Below, piece by piece: positions 9,901 through 19,968 of a stretch of DNA of 64,000 bases (its first letter is position 1; each line of letters opens with the position of its first letter). The stretch spans positions 1 to 64,000 of the forward strand of contig CAZWZL010000005.1 in assembly GCA_964638515.1 (NCBI GenBank). The letters run 5' to 3'. The notes under the pieces are model-generated. The model ran no database searches, was not told where the DNA came from, and saw only the letters and a program-made list of their open reading frames with translations. The translations under genes were made by a program, and so were the position numbers. The stretch is from CAYPGJ01 sp964638515 (GTDB lineage: Bacteria; Planctomycetota; Phycisphaerae; Phycisphaerales; UBA1924).

Positions 9901-10836
9901 CTCGGCAGTCTGGCGGATCTCGCGCTCGCCGGAGAGGAAGACGAGCGCATCGCCGGGGGTATCGCGGAGGGTGGTGCGCACGGCGGCAACGATGGCGTCC
10001 TGCAGATTGGGATCGTCCTCGTCGGGGTCTTCGGCGCTGACGGGGGTGTATCGCGTTTCGATGGGGTAGGTGCGGCCGGAGACTTCGATGACGGGGGCGT
10101 TGAAGAAGTGCGCGCTGAAGCGGGCGGGGTCGATGGTGGCGGAGGTGATGATGAGCTTTAGGTCGGGGCGTCGGGGGAGGATGCGTTTGACGTAGCCCAG
10201 TAGGAAGTCGATGTTGAGGGAGCGCTCGTGGGCCTCGTCGATGATGAGGGTGTCGTATTTCTCGAGGAGGCGATCGGATTGGGTTTCGGCGAGTAGGAGG
10301 CCGTCGGTCATGAGTTTGACGTAGGCCGAGGGCTGGATGGCGTCCTGAAAGCGGATGGCAAAGCCGACATCTCGGCCGAGCGGGGAGTGGAGTTCGTGGG
10401 CGATGCGTGCGGCGACGGATCGTGCGGCGATGCGCCGGGGCTGAGTGTGACCGATGAGGCCCCGGACGCCGCGGGCGAGGGAGAGGCAGATCTTGGGGAG
10501 CTGGGTGGTCTTGCCTGAGCCGGTTTCGCCGCAGAGGACGACGACCTGGTGGGAGGAGATAGCTTGGGCGATCTCAGAGTGGCGGGCGGAAACGGGGAGT
10601 TCGGGCGGGAAGGTGGGCTTTGGGAGACGTTCGGCGCGGTCTGCGCGGCGCGCGGCGGAGGAGCGCGCGTCCTGAAGGATGGCGTCAAGGGAATCGCGCG
10701 TGGCGGCGCGGCGGCGGGTCTGACGGGAAGGGGTGGAGGCGTCCTGGAGCGCGCGGAGGCGGCGGCGCAGGCGGCGCGCGTCGAAGGTCATGCACTGCGG
10801 GAGCAGCGCGTGGATGTGGCTCGGGTCCACGCTCAT
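6934..10836 (-). CDS. hrpA: ATP-dependent RNA helicase HrpA
   Basis: A DEAH-box helicase of 1300 residues, the same length as E. coli HrpA. It unwinds RNA using ATP and is linked to mRNA processing and rescue of stalled ribosomes. Walker A is GETGSGKTTQ near residue 100, the DEAH box is IIDEAHERSLN near 200, and motif III is ITSATIDP. Next come TNIAETSVTVPG and the QxxGRxxR-type motif ADQRKGRCGRV. The HA2 and OB-fold regions follow, with a long C-terminal DUF3418-like half. An in-frame ATG at 10791 (MTFDARRL) is an alternative start. It lies 28 bases downstream of the subtilase gene on the same strand and may be co-transcribed with it. Confidence 0.95.
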   Translation of the reverse strand: MSVDPSHIHALLPQCMTFDARRLRRRLRALQDASTPSRQTRRRAATRDSLDAILQDARSSAARRADRAERLPKPTFPPELPVSARHSEIAQAISSHQVVVLCGETGSGKTTQLPKICLSLARGVRGLIGHTQPRRIAARSVAARIAHELHSPLGRDVGFAIRFQDAIQPSAYVKLMTDGLLLAETQSDRLLEKYDTLIIDEAHERSLNIDFLLGYVKRILPRRPDLKLIITSATIDPARFSAHFFNAPVIEVSGRTYPIETRYTPVSAEDPDEDDPNLQDAIVAAVRTTLRDTPGDALVFLSGEREIRQTAEALADARLNADILPLYARLTSDEQQRVFEPHKKRRVVLATNIAETSVTVPGVTAVIDPGFARISRYSPRTKVQGLPVERVSQASADQRKGRCGRVAPGLCIRLYSEEDHRAQPAFTEPEILRSNLASVILQMKSLHLGDVEGFPFIDPPDARLIRDGLDTLLELGAIDESHHLTPMGQELARLPVDPRIARMLIAAVGEHCLAEVLIIASALAVQDPRVRPSDQQAAADTAHEQFRDETSDFLAILNLWKFWQSEKKQGASRARKACKSHFLSYIRLREWEDVQRQLRSMMNKMGYHELPNPAKPDAIHRALLTGLLSSIGKKTDTREYQGPRELRFFIFPGSGLFESPGKWVMCAELVRTSRLYARTIARIQPQWVELVAPHLLKRSTSEPRWSSERAEAITTERATLWGLEIISARPVPLAASDPKLARELFIHHALVEGDLQRPPRFLAHNLALALEVQTLEEKARRRDILADTQRRYDYYDKHIPLNVYSAQTLARWLDRASKNNPKLLLMSREDLLAADAADITEDRFPDALPLADTRAPLQYRFEPANPADGITLTVPAHALSQLSADRAEWLTPGRLPEKIEELLRALPKELRRRLVPLPEIAQRFARELPFAQGPLLPALAARVSAELSERVSPDAFRADAIPEHLRMRFRVVDEADKPLAEGRDLVSIRRSLGVKPDQGFESADDPRFSRDRITSWDFGDLPEEVLIRIAAEHAHAYPAILDRGQSVSLRLLPSRAAAHAATHLGLRRLFTLVAREDLRRMLTRIPNRDRLRLLASTISKPADLEAAILERIAERAYLPDAPPIRTRESFLARLESGWSRLGPATDEVARALHAALESRQRAAALLSSLNAPALAQLRAEAQWALNTLMPPDALRTLPWTAILHVPRYGAAIESRIRKATAGGLPRDAQHASEWAEWWRKYVTLRRDADDAGRASPALDRLRWLLEEYRVALFAQELGTAEPVSPKRLQRALDDAASPAS

Positions 10837-10864
10837 TTCGGCGTGGACTGTAGACGAGGCTGGG

Positions 10865-13336
10865 TCAGCAGGTCAGGCCGAAGTTGGAGAGGACGAGGTT
10901 GAGGTCGGCGAAGTTCACGACGCCGTCGCCGGTGACATCGCCGGCGAGCCCGGCGCCGACCTGGCCGAACTGGGAGAGGACGGTGTTGAGGTCGGCGAAG
11001 TTGACGACGAGGTCGCCGTTGGTGTCGCCGGGGCAGCCGCCGACGTTGATGGTGAAGGGGATGCTGGCGCTGAAGGACTCGCCGTAGGAGTCGGAGTTGA
11101 TCGCGACGCTGACGACGAGGGGCCCGGCGACGGGCGGGGCCTGCACTGTCCAGGAGACCGGGGTGGAAGCGCCCGCGGCCAACGAAGGGACGTTCTGGAT
11201 GGGATTGCCGACGACCTGCGCGCCGTTCAGGGTGGCGACGATGAAGTGGGCGCGGAGATCGCCGATGTTGTCGAGCAGCAGCGTGAGCGTGAAGTTTGAG
11301 CCCGGGGTGACTGTGCCGGGCGAGGCGAATGATCCGCCGAACGCGGGGCCGGCTTTGGCGACGAAGTTCTCCTGCGTTGCGAGGGCGAACTCTTCGGTGG
11401 TGATGTCGGGGTCGAAGGCGCCGGTGGCTTCGACCTTGAGGACGGTGAACTCGTCGGACAGGAGGCTCAGCTGCTCGACGTTGTCGATGGTGGACTGTGA
11501 GGAAGCGAGCGGGACGTTGTCGGACTCGCGGAAAGCGAAGAGGTCGAGGTTGGAGAGGCCTTCGATCTGAGTCGGGAAGGTTGCGCCGTTGTAGGCGACG
11601 TGGCGCTCCCAGACGAGGGTGGCCTTTTCGTGCGTGAACATCTGGCCTGCGTAGAGCTTGAAGTCGGCGGTTTCGGGGGAGGGCGGCACGGAGTCGATGA
11701 AGAAGTCGAGCCCGTGGATGTAGGCCTGCGCGGGGTTCATGTAGCCCCAGCCGTAGCGGCGATTCCAGAAGGAGCCGTTGACCCAGGTGTCGTCGGCGGT
11801 GGAAGAGGTGCCGTTGTCGTTGATGGCGTCGGTGGTGTTGAGGAGGACGGCTTTGCCGGCCTTGGTGTCATTGGCGCCCATGTCCCAGAGGAGGACGAAG
11901 ACGCCGCCGGTGTGTGGCGCGGCTGCGGAAGTTCCGCCAAAGGTGGTGGTGAATCCGCCTGAGGGAGTGCAGGTGGTGGAGTTGGTGCCCGGGGAGGTGA
12001 TGTCGGGCTTTTTGCGTCCGCCGGCCGTGGGGCCTCGGGAGGAGGAGGAGGTGATTCGGTGTGAGGCGCGGTTGGTGTTGTTGAAGTCGTCCATGTTGGC
12101 GGAGGCGAGGAGGTTGTAGGCGGGCGCGGGGAAGGTGATGGTTGGGTTGCCGGAGCCGAACCCTCCGTTGCCGGTGGACTTGGAGACCATGAATCCGAAG
12201 TTGGAGATGGCGCCGTCGAAGAACTGGTCGGTGGTGGAGTAATCGATGGTGGATGCGGTGCCGTTGCCGAAGGAGTAGTTGACGTCTTCGGCTTCGCCTG
12301 TCGAGGCGATGTAGTTCATGCCGGGCATGGAGGTATTGATGTCGCCAGCGAGGGCGACGACGATCTTGTCGCAGCCGAAGGCCATGCCTCGGAAGGAGGC
12401 ATGGGTGGAGGCCATGATGCCGGCGACGCCTGTGCCGTGGGTGCCTGAATCGTTCACGCCCATGTTGGAGAGGAAGGGGTGCGGGGAGAGGTTCGGGTGG
12501 CTCTGCTGGACGCCGGTGTCGAGGACGCCGATGTCGTGGACGCCGCCGGTGATGCCGTTGGCCCAGAAGCCGGTGGTGAGGCCGAGGGAGATCTGGTGGT
12601 TGTCGAGTTCGGGTTGGCCGGGATGGTTGAGATCGATTTGGGCGACGAGCGGGTGACCGGCGAGGACGTTGAGGTCGCGCGCGAGGAGTCGGACGCCCAT
12701 CGCGCTGACGAACTCGGTCTTCATGACGACCTCGGCGCCGAGGCCCTGGACGAACGCGGTGAAGGCCGCGTGATCGGGCGCGACGGCGGCGGCGGCTCGC
12801 TGGAAGATGTCACGGCGGGCCTGGGCTTCGAGTTCATCGAGCTGGAGGGCGAGCTGTCGGCGGGCGTCGATATCGGCGGGGTCGGCCGGGATGGCGACCC
12901 AGGCGCGTTCTTCTTCGGGTGTCATCGTGGCGTCGGGGAGCGCGCGGCGGGTGAGGTCGCGGATCTGCGCGGAGATGGCGTCTTTCTGCGGCTTGAGCGC
13001 GCCGCGGATTTCGCGCGCGATGGGGTTGGCGGGCTGGTTGCGGAGCATTACGACGACTTCGATGACGGTGTCGCCGTCGAGGCGGGCGACCGTATCGGCG
13101 AGCGCGGCTGTGATGATCTGCGGCTCTTCCGCGGCGACCTTGGCGCGGAGTTGTTCGATGGTGTAGGTCCCGGTGGCGTCGGTATAGAGCATCTGCTCGC
13201 CGGTGGCGGAACGGGCGACATCGACGCGGTACTGGGCGCCGTTGATCTCGACGAACTGTGCGTTGGCTGCGGCGGCGAAGGCCAGGCCGGCGATCAGGGC
13301 GAGTGTATGGGTGTGGCGGTTGGAGCGGTGCGTCAT
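10865..13336 (-). CDS. Secreted subtilisin-like protease with dockerin-type tail
   Basis: An S8-family serine endopeptidase of 823 residues, with GCAGGAG upstream of ATG 13336. The signal peptide covers about residues 1-26 (ALIAGLAFAAAANA). A long N-terminal region of about 210 residues may act as propeptide. The catalytic triad is visible: Asp in IGVLDTGVQ near 272, His in GTHGTGVAG near 298, Ser in FGGTSAAAPHTGG near 468. Residues about 665-765 look like a CARDB-type beta sandwich. The last 57 residues hold two dockerin-like repeats (GDTNGDLVVNFADLN and GDVTGDGVVNFADLN) framed by cysteines, as in many planctomycete exoproteins. It is exported and calcium-stabilised, probably degrading extracellular protein. 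Confidence 0.93.
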   Translation of the reverse strand: MTHRSNRHTHTLALIAGLAFAAAANAQFVEINGAQYRVDVARSATGEQMLYTDATGTYTIEQLRAKVAAEEPQIITAALADTVARLDGDTVIEVVVMLRNQPANPIAREIRGALKPQKDAISAQIRDLTRRALPDATMTPEEERAWVAIPADPADIDARRQLALQLDELEAQARRDIFQRAAAAVAPDHAAFTAFVQGLGAEVVMKTEFVSAMGVRLLARDLNVLAGHPLVAQIDLNHPGQPELDNHQISLGLTTGFWANGITGGVHDIGVLDTGVQQSHPNLSPHPFLSNMGVNDSGTHGTGVAGIMASTHASFRGMAFGCDKIVVALAGDINTSMPGMNYIASTGEAEDVNYSFGNGTASTIDYSTTDQFFDGAISNFGFMVSKSTGNGGFGSGNPTITFPAPAYNLLASANMDDFNNTNRASHRITSSSSRGPTAGGRKKPDITSPGTNSTTCTPSGGFTTTFGGTSAAAPHTGGVFVLLWDMGANDTKAGKAVLLNTTDAINDNGTSSTADDTWVNGSFWNRRYGWGYMNPAQAYIHGLDFFIDSVPPSPETADFKLYAGQMFTHEKATLVWERHVAYNGATFPTQIEGLSNLDLFAFRESDNVPLASSQSTIDNVEQLSLLSDEFTVLKVEATGAFDPDITTEEFALATQENFVAKAGPAFGGSFASPGTVTPGSNFTLTLLLDNIGDLRAHFIVATLNGAQVVGNPIQNVPSLAAGASTPVSWTVQAPPVAGPLVVSVAINSDSYGESFSASIPFTINVGGCPGDTNGDLVVNFADLNTVLSQFGQVGAGLAGDVTGDGVVNFADLNLVLSNFGLTC

Positions 13337-13485
13337 CTCGCGGCATCTCCTGCGGGGGTCGGATCGGATCCAGAGGGGGCGCGCGCACCGCGCCCCTTTC
13401 GTGTGGATTCAACGTACCACCGGGGTCGGTGAGGAGGAACCGGAAAGCCGGGTTTTCGGACAAATTCGAGGGGGAGGGGCGTGGG

Positions 13486-14715
13486 ATGGCCGGGCGCGGT
13501 AGTGTCGGCGGGATGGGCCGAGATTCGTGGGTGTCGGCGCGGTTTGCGCCTTTCGGGACGACGATATTTGCGGAGATGACGCGCCTGGCGCAGGAGCACG
13601 GGGCGGTGAATCTGTCGCAGGGTTTCCCGGACTTTGACGGCCCGGCGTTCGTGCGTGACGCGGCGGCACGGGCGACGACGTCCGGGCCTGGTGGAGGGGG
13701 GGCGAATCAGTACGCCCGGATGCAGGGGCTTCCCGCGCTGAACGAGGCGATCGCGGGCGCGTGGACGGCGCGGACGGGGCTGGCGTGCGAAGGGACGAGT
13801 GAGGTGACGGTGACGGCGGGCTGCACGGAGGGATTGGCGGCCGCGTTTCTCGGGTTGCTGAACGCCGGGGATGAGGTGGTGATGTTCGAGCCGTTCTACG
13901 ACTCGTACCGGGCGTGCGCGGCGATGGCCGGGGCCGAGATTCGATTTGTGCCGCTGCGCGCCGGCGCGGCGCCCGGGGCCGGGTTTACGTTCGACGAATC
14001 GGAGCTTCGTGCGGCGTTTTCGGGGAAAACCCGGGCGATCCTTGTGAACACGCCGCACAACCCGACGGGGAAGGTGTTCACGCGCGCGGAGTTGGAGACG
14101 ATCGCCCGGTTGTGCGTGGAGCGCGACGTGATTGCGATCACGGATGAGGTGTACGAGCGGCTGGTGTTTGAGACTGACCGGCCGCACGTCTCGCTGGCGA
14201 CGCTGCCGGGGATGGCGGAGCGGACGGTGACGCTGTCGAGCCTGGGGAAAACGTTCAGCCTGACGGGGTGGAAGATCGGGTGGGCGATCGCGCCGGCGGG
14301 GTTGAGTGCGGGCGTTCGTGCCGCGCATCAGTTTCTGACGTTTGCGGTGGCGACGCCGCTGCAGCACGCGGCTGTGGAGGCGTTGACGAACGGGGAGGAG
14401 TATGTTCGCGGGCTCGTTGAGGAGTATCGTGGATCGCGGGACTTTCTCGCGGGCGTGCTGGAGCGCGCGGGGCTGCGCGTGTTCCCGACGGAGGGGACGT
14501 ATTTCATCATGGCGGACCACTCGGCGCTCGGGTTCGAGGACGACGTGGCGTTTTGTCGGCATCTCACGAGCGAGGTGGGCGTGGCGGCGATCCCGCCCAG
14601 CGCGTTCTATTCGCACAAGGAGCTTGGAAAGCACCTCGTGCGGTTCGCGTTCTGCAAGAAGCGCGAGACGCTGGAAGAGGCGGCGAGGCGTTTGGGCGCG
14701 CTGCGGAAAGGGTGA
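13486..14715 (+). CDS. Class I/II PLP aminotransferase, YbdL/kynurenine transaminase type
   Basis: A fold-type I aminotransferase of 409 residues. Start ATG 13486 follows GGGGAGGGG; an ATG at 13513 (MGRDSWVS) is an alternative. The core matches the methionine/kynurenine/glutamine transaminase group: GTTIFAEMTRLA, NLSQGFPDFDGP, NQYARMQG, VNTPHNPTGKVF, ITDEVYERLVF. SSLGKTFSLTGWKIGW contains the PLP lysine, and VRFAFCKK the carboxylate-binding arginine. The family transaminates methionine and aromatic or aminoadipate-type substrates. It faces the lysW operon across a 3-base gap, so aminoadipate transamination is conceivable but unproven. Confidence 0.9.
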   Translation: MAGRGSVGGMGRDSWVSARFAPFGTTIFAEMTRLAQEHGAVNLSQGFPDFDGPAFVRDAAARATTSGPGGGGANQYARMQGLPALNEAIAGAWTARTGLACEGTSEVTVTAGCTEGLAAAFLGLLNAGDEVVMFEPFYDSYRACAAMAGAEIRFVPLRAGAAPGAGFTFDESELRAAFSGKTRAILVNTPHNPTGKVFTRAELETIARLCVERDVIAITDEVYERLVFETDRPHVSLATLPGMAERTVTLSSLGKTFSLTGWKIGWAIAPAGLSAGVRAAHQFLTFAVATPLQHAAVEALTNGEEYVRGLVEEYRGSRDFLAGVLERAGLRVFPTEGTYFIMADHSALGFEDDVAFCRHLTSEVGVAAIPPSAFYSHKELGKHLVRFAFCKKRETLEEAARRLGALRKG

Positions 14716-14718
14716 GGC

Positions 14719-15713
14719 TCAGCGGCGTGGCTCGAGCGGCGTTGGCTCTGGTTCTTCGTGCGGCGCCCCGACCTGGCCTTGGATGGCCGCGACTCGCTCC
14801 GATACTTCGCGTTCGGCGGATCGGCGTTTGTGGGCGCGGCGGGCGAGATCGACGCTATACACGGCGAGCCCGGCCCAGATGAAGGCGAAGGTGATGGCGC
14901 GGCTCAGGGTGAGCGTTTCGCCGTAGACGAGCACCGCGAGCAGGAACTGGCCGGAGGGTGCGATGTACTGGAGGAAGCCGAGTGTGGTGAAGCGGATGCG
15001 TCGCGCCCCTTCCGTGAACCACCAGAGCGGGACGATGGTGACGACTCCGGCGAGCGGAAGGAGGATGTTGTCGGCGGGCGATCCGGGGAAGCGGCCGGCG
15101 CCGGAGATCGCGGCCCACACGGCGTAGGCGATGGCGAGCGGGAGGAGTTGCCAGGTTTCGACGGCGAGGCCGGTGAGGGCGTCGACGGGCGCGCGTTTGC
15201 GGAGCAGGCCGTAGAACCCGAAGGAGATGGCGAGACCGAGCGAGAGCCAGGGGAGGGAGCCGAAGCCGATGACGAACCACGCGACGCCGAGCGAGGCGAG
15301 GGCGAGTCCGATGATTTGTGCGCGGTTCAGGCGCTCTTTCAGGAGCACCACGGCGAGCGCGACGTTGACGAGGGGGTTGAGGTAGTAGCCGAGTGAGGCC
15401 TCGAGCATGCGGCTGCTCGCGACCGCGTAGATGAACAGCAGCCAGTTGAAAGCGATGAGGCAGGTGGAGACGGCGAGGACTCGGCGGGCCTTGGGATCGC
15501 GGATGGCGCGCCACGGCTCGCGGGTGCGTCGTTTGAGTGCGAGCAGGCCGCCCAAGAGCAGTGCGCCCCAGATGACACGGTGCGCGAGGACTTCGACGGC
15601 GGCGACGTGGGCGACGGCTTTGAAGTAGATCGGAGCGAGCGCCCATGCGAGATAGGCGGCGACGGCCCAGGCGATTCCGGCGCCGGGGTCGGCGTTCGTT
15701 GCTTTGTGCGCGC

Positions 15714-15717
<4 letters not shown>
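14719..15717 (-). CDS. rarD: RarD-like EamA-family permease
   Basis: A polytopic inner-membrane protein of 332 residues with about ten hydrophobic helices arranged as two EamA repeats. RarD hallmarks are AWALAPIYFKAV, VEVLAHRVIWG, LGYYLNPLVNVALAVVLLKE, FGFYGLLRK and LGFLQYIAPSGQFLLAV. It belongs to the drug/metabolite transporter superfamily; the substrate of RarD is not established. Its ATG at 15717 overlaps the stop of lysK by 4 bases (ATGA) and it closes the lysW operon. Export or exchange of lysine or a related amino acid is therefore a reasonable guess. The C-terminal 30 residues are charged and cytoplasmic. Confidence 0.88.
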
Positions 15718-16870
<1,153 letters not shown>

Positions 16871-16874
<4 letters not shown>

Positions 16875-17686
16875 TCGAACACCGTGCCTTGTCCTGCCAG
16901 GGCGTTGCGGATGGGGGTGGCGATTCGACCGTCGGCGAAGATGATGCGGCGCACGCCGGCGTTCATGGCCTCCTCGGCGCCCAGGACCTTCTTCTTCATG
17001 CGGCCCTGCGCGGATTCGGCTGCCCTGGGGATGTCCGCGCGGGGGATCCGGGGGATGAGCGTGGATTCGTCGGGGAAGTTTCGGAGCAGTCCCGGGGCGC
17101 TGGTGAGGTAGAGGATGGTGGATGCGCGGAGCGCGGCGGCGGTCATGGCGGCGGCGCGGTCTGCATCGACATTGATGGCTTCGCCTTCCATGGACACTGC
17201 CGGGGGCGTGAGCACGGGGGTGATGCCGGTGGCCAGGAGATGGTCGAGCAGTTCGACGTTGACGCGATCGACCGTGCCGGTGTAGTCATCGCGGACGACG
17301 ACGGTTCGGCCCTCGATGACGGCGCGGATGGCGGCTTTTCGCGTGCCCTGCCAGAGTCGCGCGTCGAGCCCGCTCAGGCCTGCGGCGTTGATGCCGAGGC
17401 GTTGGAGCCGCTCGACGACGCCCTTGTTGACGCTTCCGCAATAGACCATCTCGAAGAGTTCGAGGGTCTTGCGGTCGGTGCGTCTTGAGACGTGACCGGA
17501 GGGGGAGGTGAGGAAGTTGGGCGGGTGACCGAGCGCTGCGGAGACTTCGTTGAGACGGGCCGAGCCGCCGTGCACGAGCACGACGCGCCACGCGCCCTCC
17601 TTGATGAGTTCGGCGACGTCGGCGCAGATGGCGTCGAGGTTGATGCCTTCGCCGCCGCCGGCTTTGATGACAAGCGTTTCGCGCAT
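16871..17686 (-). CDS. lysZ: LysW-aminoadipate kinase (ArgB paralogue)
   Basis: An amino acid kinase of 271 residues that phosphorylates the side-chain carboxylate of LysW-bound 2-aminoadipate. It starts at ATG 17686, 14 bases after the lysY stop, with GGAG upstream. The LysZ signature differs from ArgB: KAGGGEGIN at the N-terminus, HGGSARLNEVSAALGHPP, VSRRTDRKTLELFEMVYCG, GDYTGTV-like DDYTGTVDRVN, and PVLTPPAVS. The C-terminus QGRMKKKVLGAEEA holds the nucleotide-binding lysines. It resembles Thermus LysZ closely along its whole length. A separate acetylglutamate kinase, ArgB, lies at 30003-30926. Confidence 0.93.
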
Positions 17687-17700
17687 GTTGCTCCGGGGAA

Positions 17701-18729
17701 TCAGATGGGGTGCAGTCCCGGGAAGGCGAGCCCGGCATTCTCCTCGAAGCCGAGCATGAGGTTGAGGCACTGGATCGCGCTTCCGGCGGCGCCTTTCACG
17801 AGGTTGTCGATGGCGCTGAGCGCCACGACTCGTCGGCCGCCGTCCTCCACTTCCCAGCCGACGTCGCAGAAGTTCGAGCCGGCGAGGATCTTGGGGTCGG
17901 GCAGTCGGTGCAGGCCTGTCTTCTCGCGCACGATGCGGACGAAGGGCTCGTTGCCGTAGGCAGCGCGGTAGAGCGACCACATTCGCTTGTCGTCGACGGG
18001 CTCGCGAGTGAAGACGTGCGCGGTGCAGAGGACGCCTCGCACGGCTTCGACCGCTGTTGCGGTGAAGTGGGCGTCGAAATCGCCGCATTCCTGCGCGACC
18101 TCGGCGAGGTGACGATGGGTCGTGGGGGCGAAGGTGCGCATGGCGCCGGAGCGTTCGGGGTGGTGTGAGCCGGGGCCGTGCTCTGCGCCGCCTTCAGAGG
18201 AGCCGACCTTGAGATCGAAGACGACGCGCTCGATGAGCCCTGCGCGGGCGAGTGGGAGGATGGCGAGATTGGCGGCGGTGGCGTTGCAGCCGACGCCGGA
18301 GGCATAGCGGGCCTTGCGGAGCGATTCGCGCCTGGTTTCCGGCAGGCCGTAGACGAATCGGTCGAGCCAGCCCGGGGAAGGGTGCGGTTCGCCGTACCAG
18401 CGGGCGTAGGCGTCGGGGTCCTTGAGGCGGAAGTCGGCGGAGAGGTCGACGATGCGGTCGGCGAGTCCGGCCCATCGCTCGATCTCCTTGGCGCCGACGG
18501 TGTGGGGCTGGGCGAGCAGGAGCGCGTCGCACCTTTCGATCTGATCCGGTGTGGTGAACTGCAGACGGGTCTGGCCGCGGAGATTGGGATGCACGGCGTG
18601 GGCGAATTTGCCGGCGTTGGCGCGGCTGGTGATCTGCGCGACGCGCAGATGGGGATGCTGGAGGAGCAGGCGGAGCGCTTCGCCGCCGCCGTAACCGGAT
18701 GCGCCGACGATGGAGACGGTGGCGGTCAC
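17701..18729 (-). CDS. lysY: LysW-aminoadipyl phosphate reductase (ArgC paralogue)
   Basis: An NADPH-dependent reductase of 342 residues that makes the LysW-bound semialdehyde. The GTG start at 18729 overlaps the lysX stop (GTGA). The Rossmann motif is VSIVGASGYGGGEALRLL. The catalytic cysteine is in SGVGCNATAANLAILPL, the LysY form of the site (the true ArgC at 30923-31972 has AGCYPTSVILPL). GSSEGGAEHGPGSHHPERSG and FAPTTHRHLAEV are also LysY-like. The end, SAIDNLVKGAAGSAIQCLN, is shared with ArgC. Confidence 0.92.
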   Translation of the reverse strand: MTATVSIVGASGYGGGEALRLLLQHPHLRVAQITSRANAGKFAHAVHPNLRGQTRLQFTTPDQIERCDALLLAQPHTVGAKEIERWAGLADRIVDLSADFRLKDPDAYARWYGEPHPSPGWLDRFVYGLPETRRESLRKARYASGVGCNATAANLAILPLARAGLIERVVFDLKVGSSEGGAEHGPGSHHPERSGAMRTFAPTTHRHLAEVAQECGDFDAHFTATAVEAVRGVLCTAHVFTREPVDDKRMWSLYRAAYGNEPFVRIVREKTGLHRLPDPKILAGSNFCDVGWEVEDGGRRVVALSAIDNLVKGAAGSAIQCLNLMLGFEENAGLAFPGLHPI

Positions 18730-19631
18730 GCGCGGGCTCCCGCCACTGGCCTGGGCTCCACGAGCGTGCTCACGGGCGCCCGGCCTCGCCGGCCGACGCT
18801 GAGGACGTAGTCGGCGATCTTGCCCGGGATGTTGACGCCGGTGGGGTCGATGGAGTTCTTGTATTCCATGGTGTAGTTGACTTCGTTGACGAGCAGCCCG
18901 CGCGTGGGGTCTTCGAGCAGGTCGATGGCGACGACGCCCCCGCCGACGGCGGCGGCGGCGGCGCGGGAGATGCGGTCGAGGTCGTCGGACACCGTGACCG
19001 CGCCGGTCTTGCCGCCGCGCGCGGTGTTGGTGATCCAGTGCTCGCTGCGGCGTTCGATGGCGCAGATGGTTTCGTCGCCGACGACGAAGGTGCGGATGTC
19101 CCGGCCGGCCTTCTCGATGTATTCCTGGATATAGAAGACGGAATGGTGGTATGAGCCGAGCGTGGCCTTGTGCTCGAGGAGCGCCTCCGCGGCGTCGCGG
19201 TCGTTCACCTTGGCCAGGAGTCTGCCCCAAGAGCCGACGGCGGGCTTGAGCACGACGGGGTAGCCCATTTCTTCGATGGCTTCGAGCGCGGCTTCGGGCG
19301 TGACGGCCACGCGCATGCGCGGGGTGGGCACATGGTGGCGGACAAGTTCGAGGGAGGTGTTGAGCTTGCTCCCGCAGACGTCGGCCACGCGCAGCGGGTT
19401 GACGCAGGGCAGGCCCCAGGATTCGAGCACGCGGATCGCGGCGTCGGCCTGGGAGTGCGAGATGCACCGTTCGACGACGACATCGGCGTCGGCCCAGCGG
19501 CCCGGGTGATGGGGATCGAACCGGAGCTCGCGGACGTCGACCATTTCGAGGTTGACGTTGCGGGCGGCGAGTTCATCAGCGAGGAGCTTTTCCTCGACAC
19601 GGATTCGTGAGTACAGCATGGCCACGCGCAA
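18726..19631 (-). CDS. lysX: LysW-2-aminoadipate ligase, ATP-grasp
   Basis: An ATP-grasp ligase of 301 residues that joins the amino group of 2-aminoadipate to the C-terminal glutamate of LysW. Recognisable segments are YPVVLKPAVGSWGRLLAKV (ATP lid), LLEHKATLG, FYIQEYIEKAGRDIR, HWITNTARGGK, GGGVVAIDLLED and LLVNEVNYTMEYKNSI. The residues after EYKN (S-I) resemble aminoadipate-specific LysX rather than glutamate-specific ArgX. I recall this as the specificity-setting position; it should be checked. The gene starts 45 bases after lysW. Confidence 0.93.
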   Translation of the reverse strand: MRVAMLYSRIRVEEKLLADELAARNVNLEMVDVRELRFDPHHPGRWADADVVVERCISHSQADAAIRVLESWGLPCVNPLRVADVCGSKLNTSLELVRHHVPTPRMRVAVTPEAALEAIEEMGYPVVLKPAVGSWGRLLAKVNDRDAAEALLEHKATLGSYHHSVFYIQEYIEKAGRDIRTFVVGDETICAIERRSEHWITNTARGGKTGAVTVSDDLDRISRAAAAAVGGGVVAIDLLEDPTRGLLVNEVNYTMEYKNSIDPTGVNIPGKIADYVLSVGRRGRAPVSTLVEPRPVAGARA

Positions 19632-19676
19632 TGGGGATTCTCCGTTGGAGGTGGTGCGTGATCGGATGCGCGTGGA

Positions 19677-19862
19677 TTACTCGCCCCAGTCTTCCTTGAC
19701 GGGGGGCGCGAGTTCGATGCGGAGGGGGACCAGCGAGACGACTTCGAGCTCGGCGCCGCACTCGGGGCACGGGATGACTTCGCCGGCGAGCGTGCGCGGC
19801 TTGATCTCGAGTTCGCCCGCGCACTCCACGCAGAGGACGGATTGGCTTGCGGTCTGTTCCAT
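19677..19862 (-). CDS. lysW: LysW amino-group carrier protein
   Basis: An acidic carrier protein of 61 residues. Its C-terminal glutamate is the attachment point for 2-aminoadipate during lysine synthesis. It has a zinc-ribbon CVEC...CPEC, then GAELEVVSLVPLRIELAP and the diagnostic C-terminus KEDWGE. ATG 19862 is preceded by AAGGAG eight bases upstream. It heads the operon lysW-lysX-lysY-lysZ-lysK-rarD. Small size and the EDWGE tail make this assignment secure. Confidence 0.95.
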   Translation of the reverse strand: MEQTASQSVLCVECAGELEIKPRTLAGEVIPCPECGAELEVVSLVPLRIELAPPVKEDWGE

Positions 19863-19892
19863 GAGGCCGGCTCCTTGAATGAGTCTCTGAGA

Positions 19893-19933
19893 GATCCAAA
19901 AACCACAACCCGCCGGTCGAGTGCCGGCGGGTT
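19893..19933 (-). terminator. Hairpin and T-tract upstream of lysW, possible attenuator
   Basis: On the minus strand AACCCGCCGG (19933-19924) pairs perfectly over 10 bp with CCGGCGGGTT (19916-19907) around a 7-base loop. GTGG and then TTTTT (19902-19898) follow. It sits between the 45-codon frame and lysW. The segment 19919-19911 (CGACCGGCG), loop plus 3' arm, can also pair with CGCCGGTCG at 19994-19986 inside the upstream frame, which would block the hairpin. It may be an ordinary terminator of the small frame or the terminator of an attenuator. Confidence 0.65.
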
Positions 19934-19968
19934 CCTGAATGCTCGTTCCCTGGTGCTTGGTCAGGGGG

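Noticed and set aside
13376..13396. Hairpin GGGGCGCG/CGCGCCCC between the subtilase and the aminotransferase
   Set aside because: It lies between divergent gene starts, so it does not terminate either gene. The T-run is only three bases. No role can be supported.
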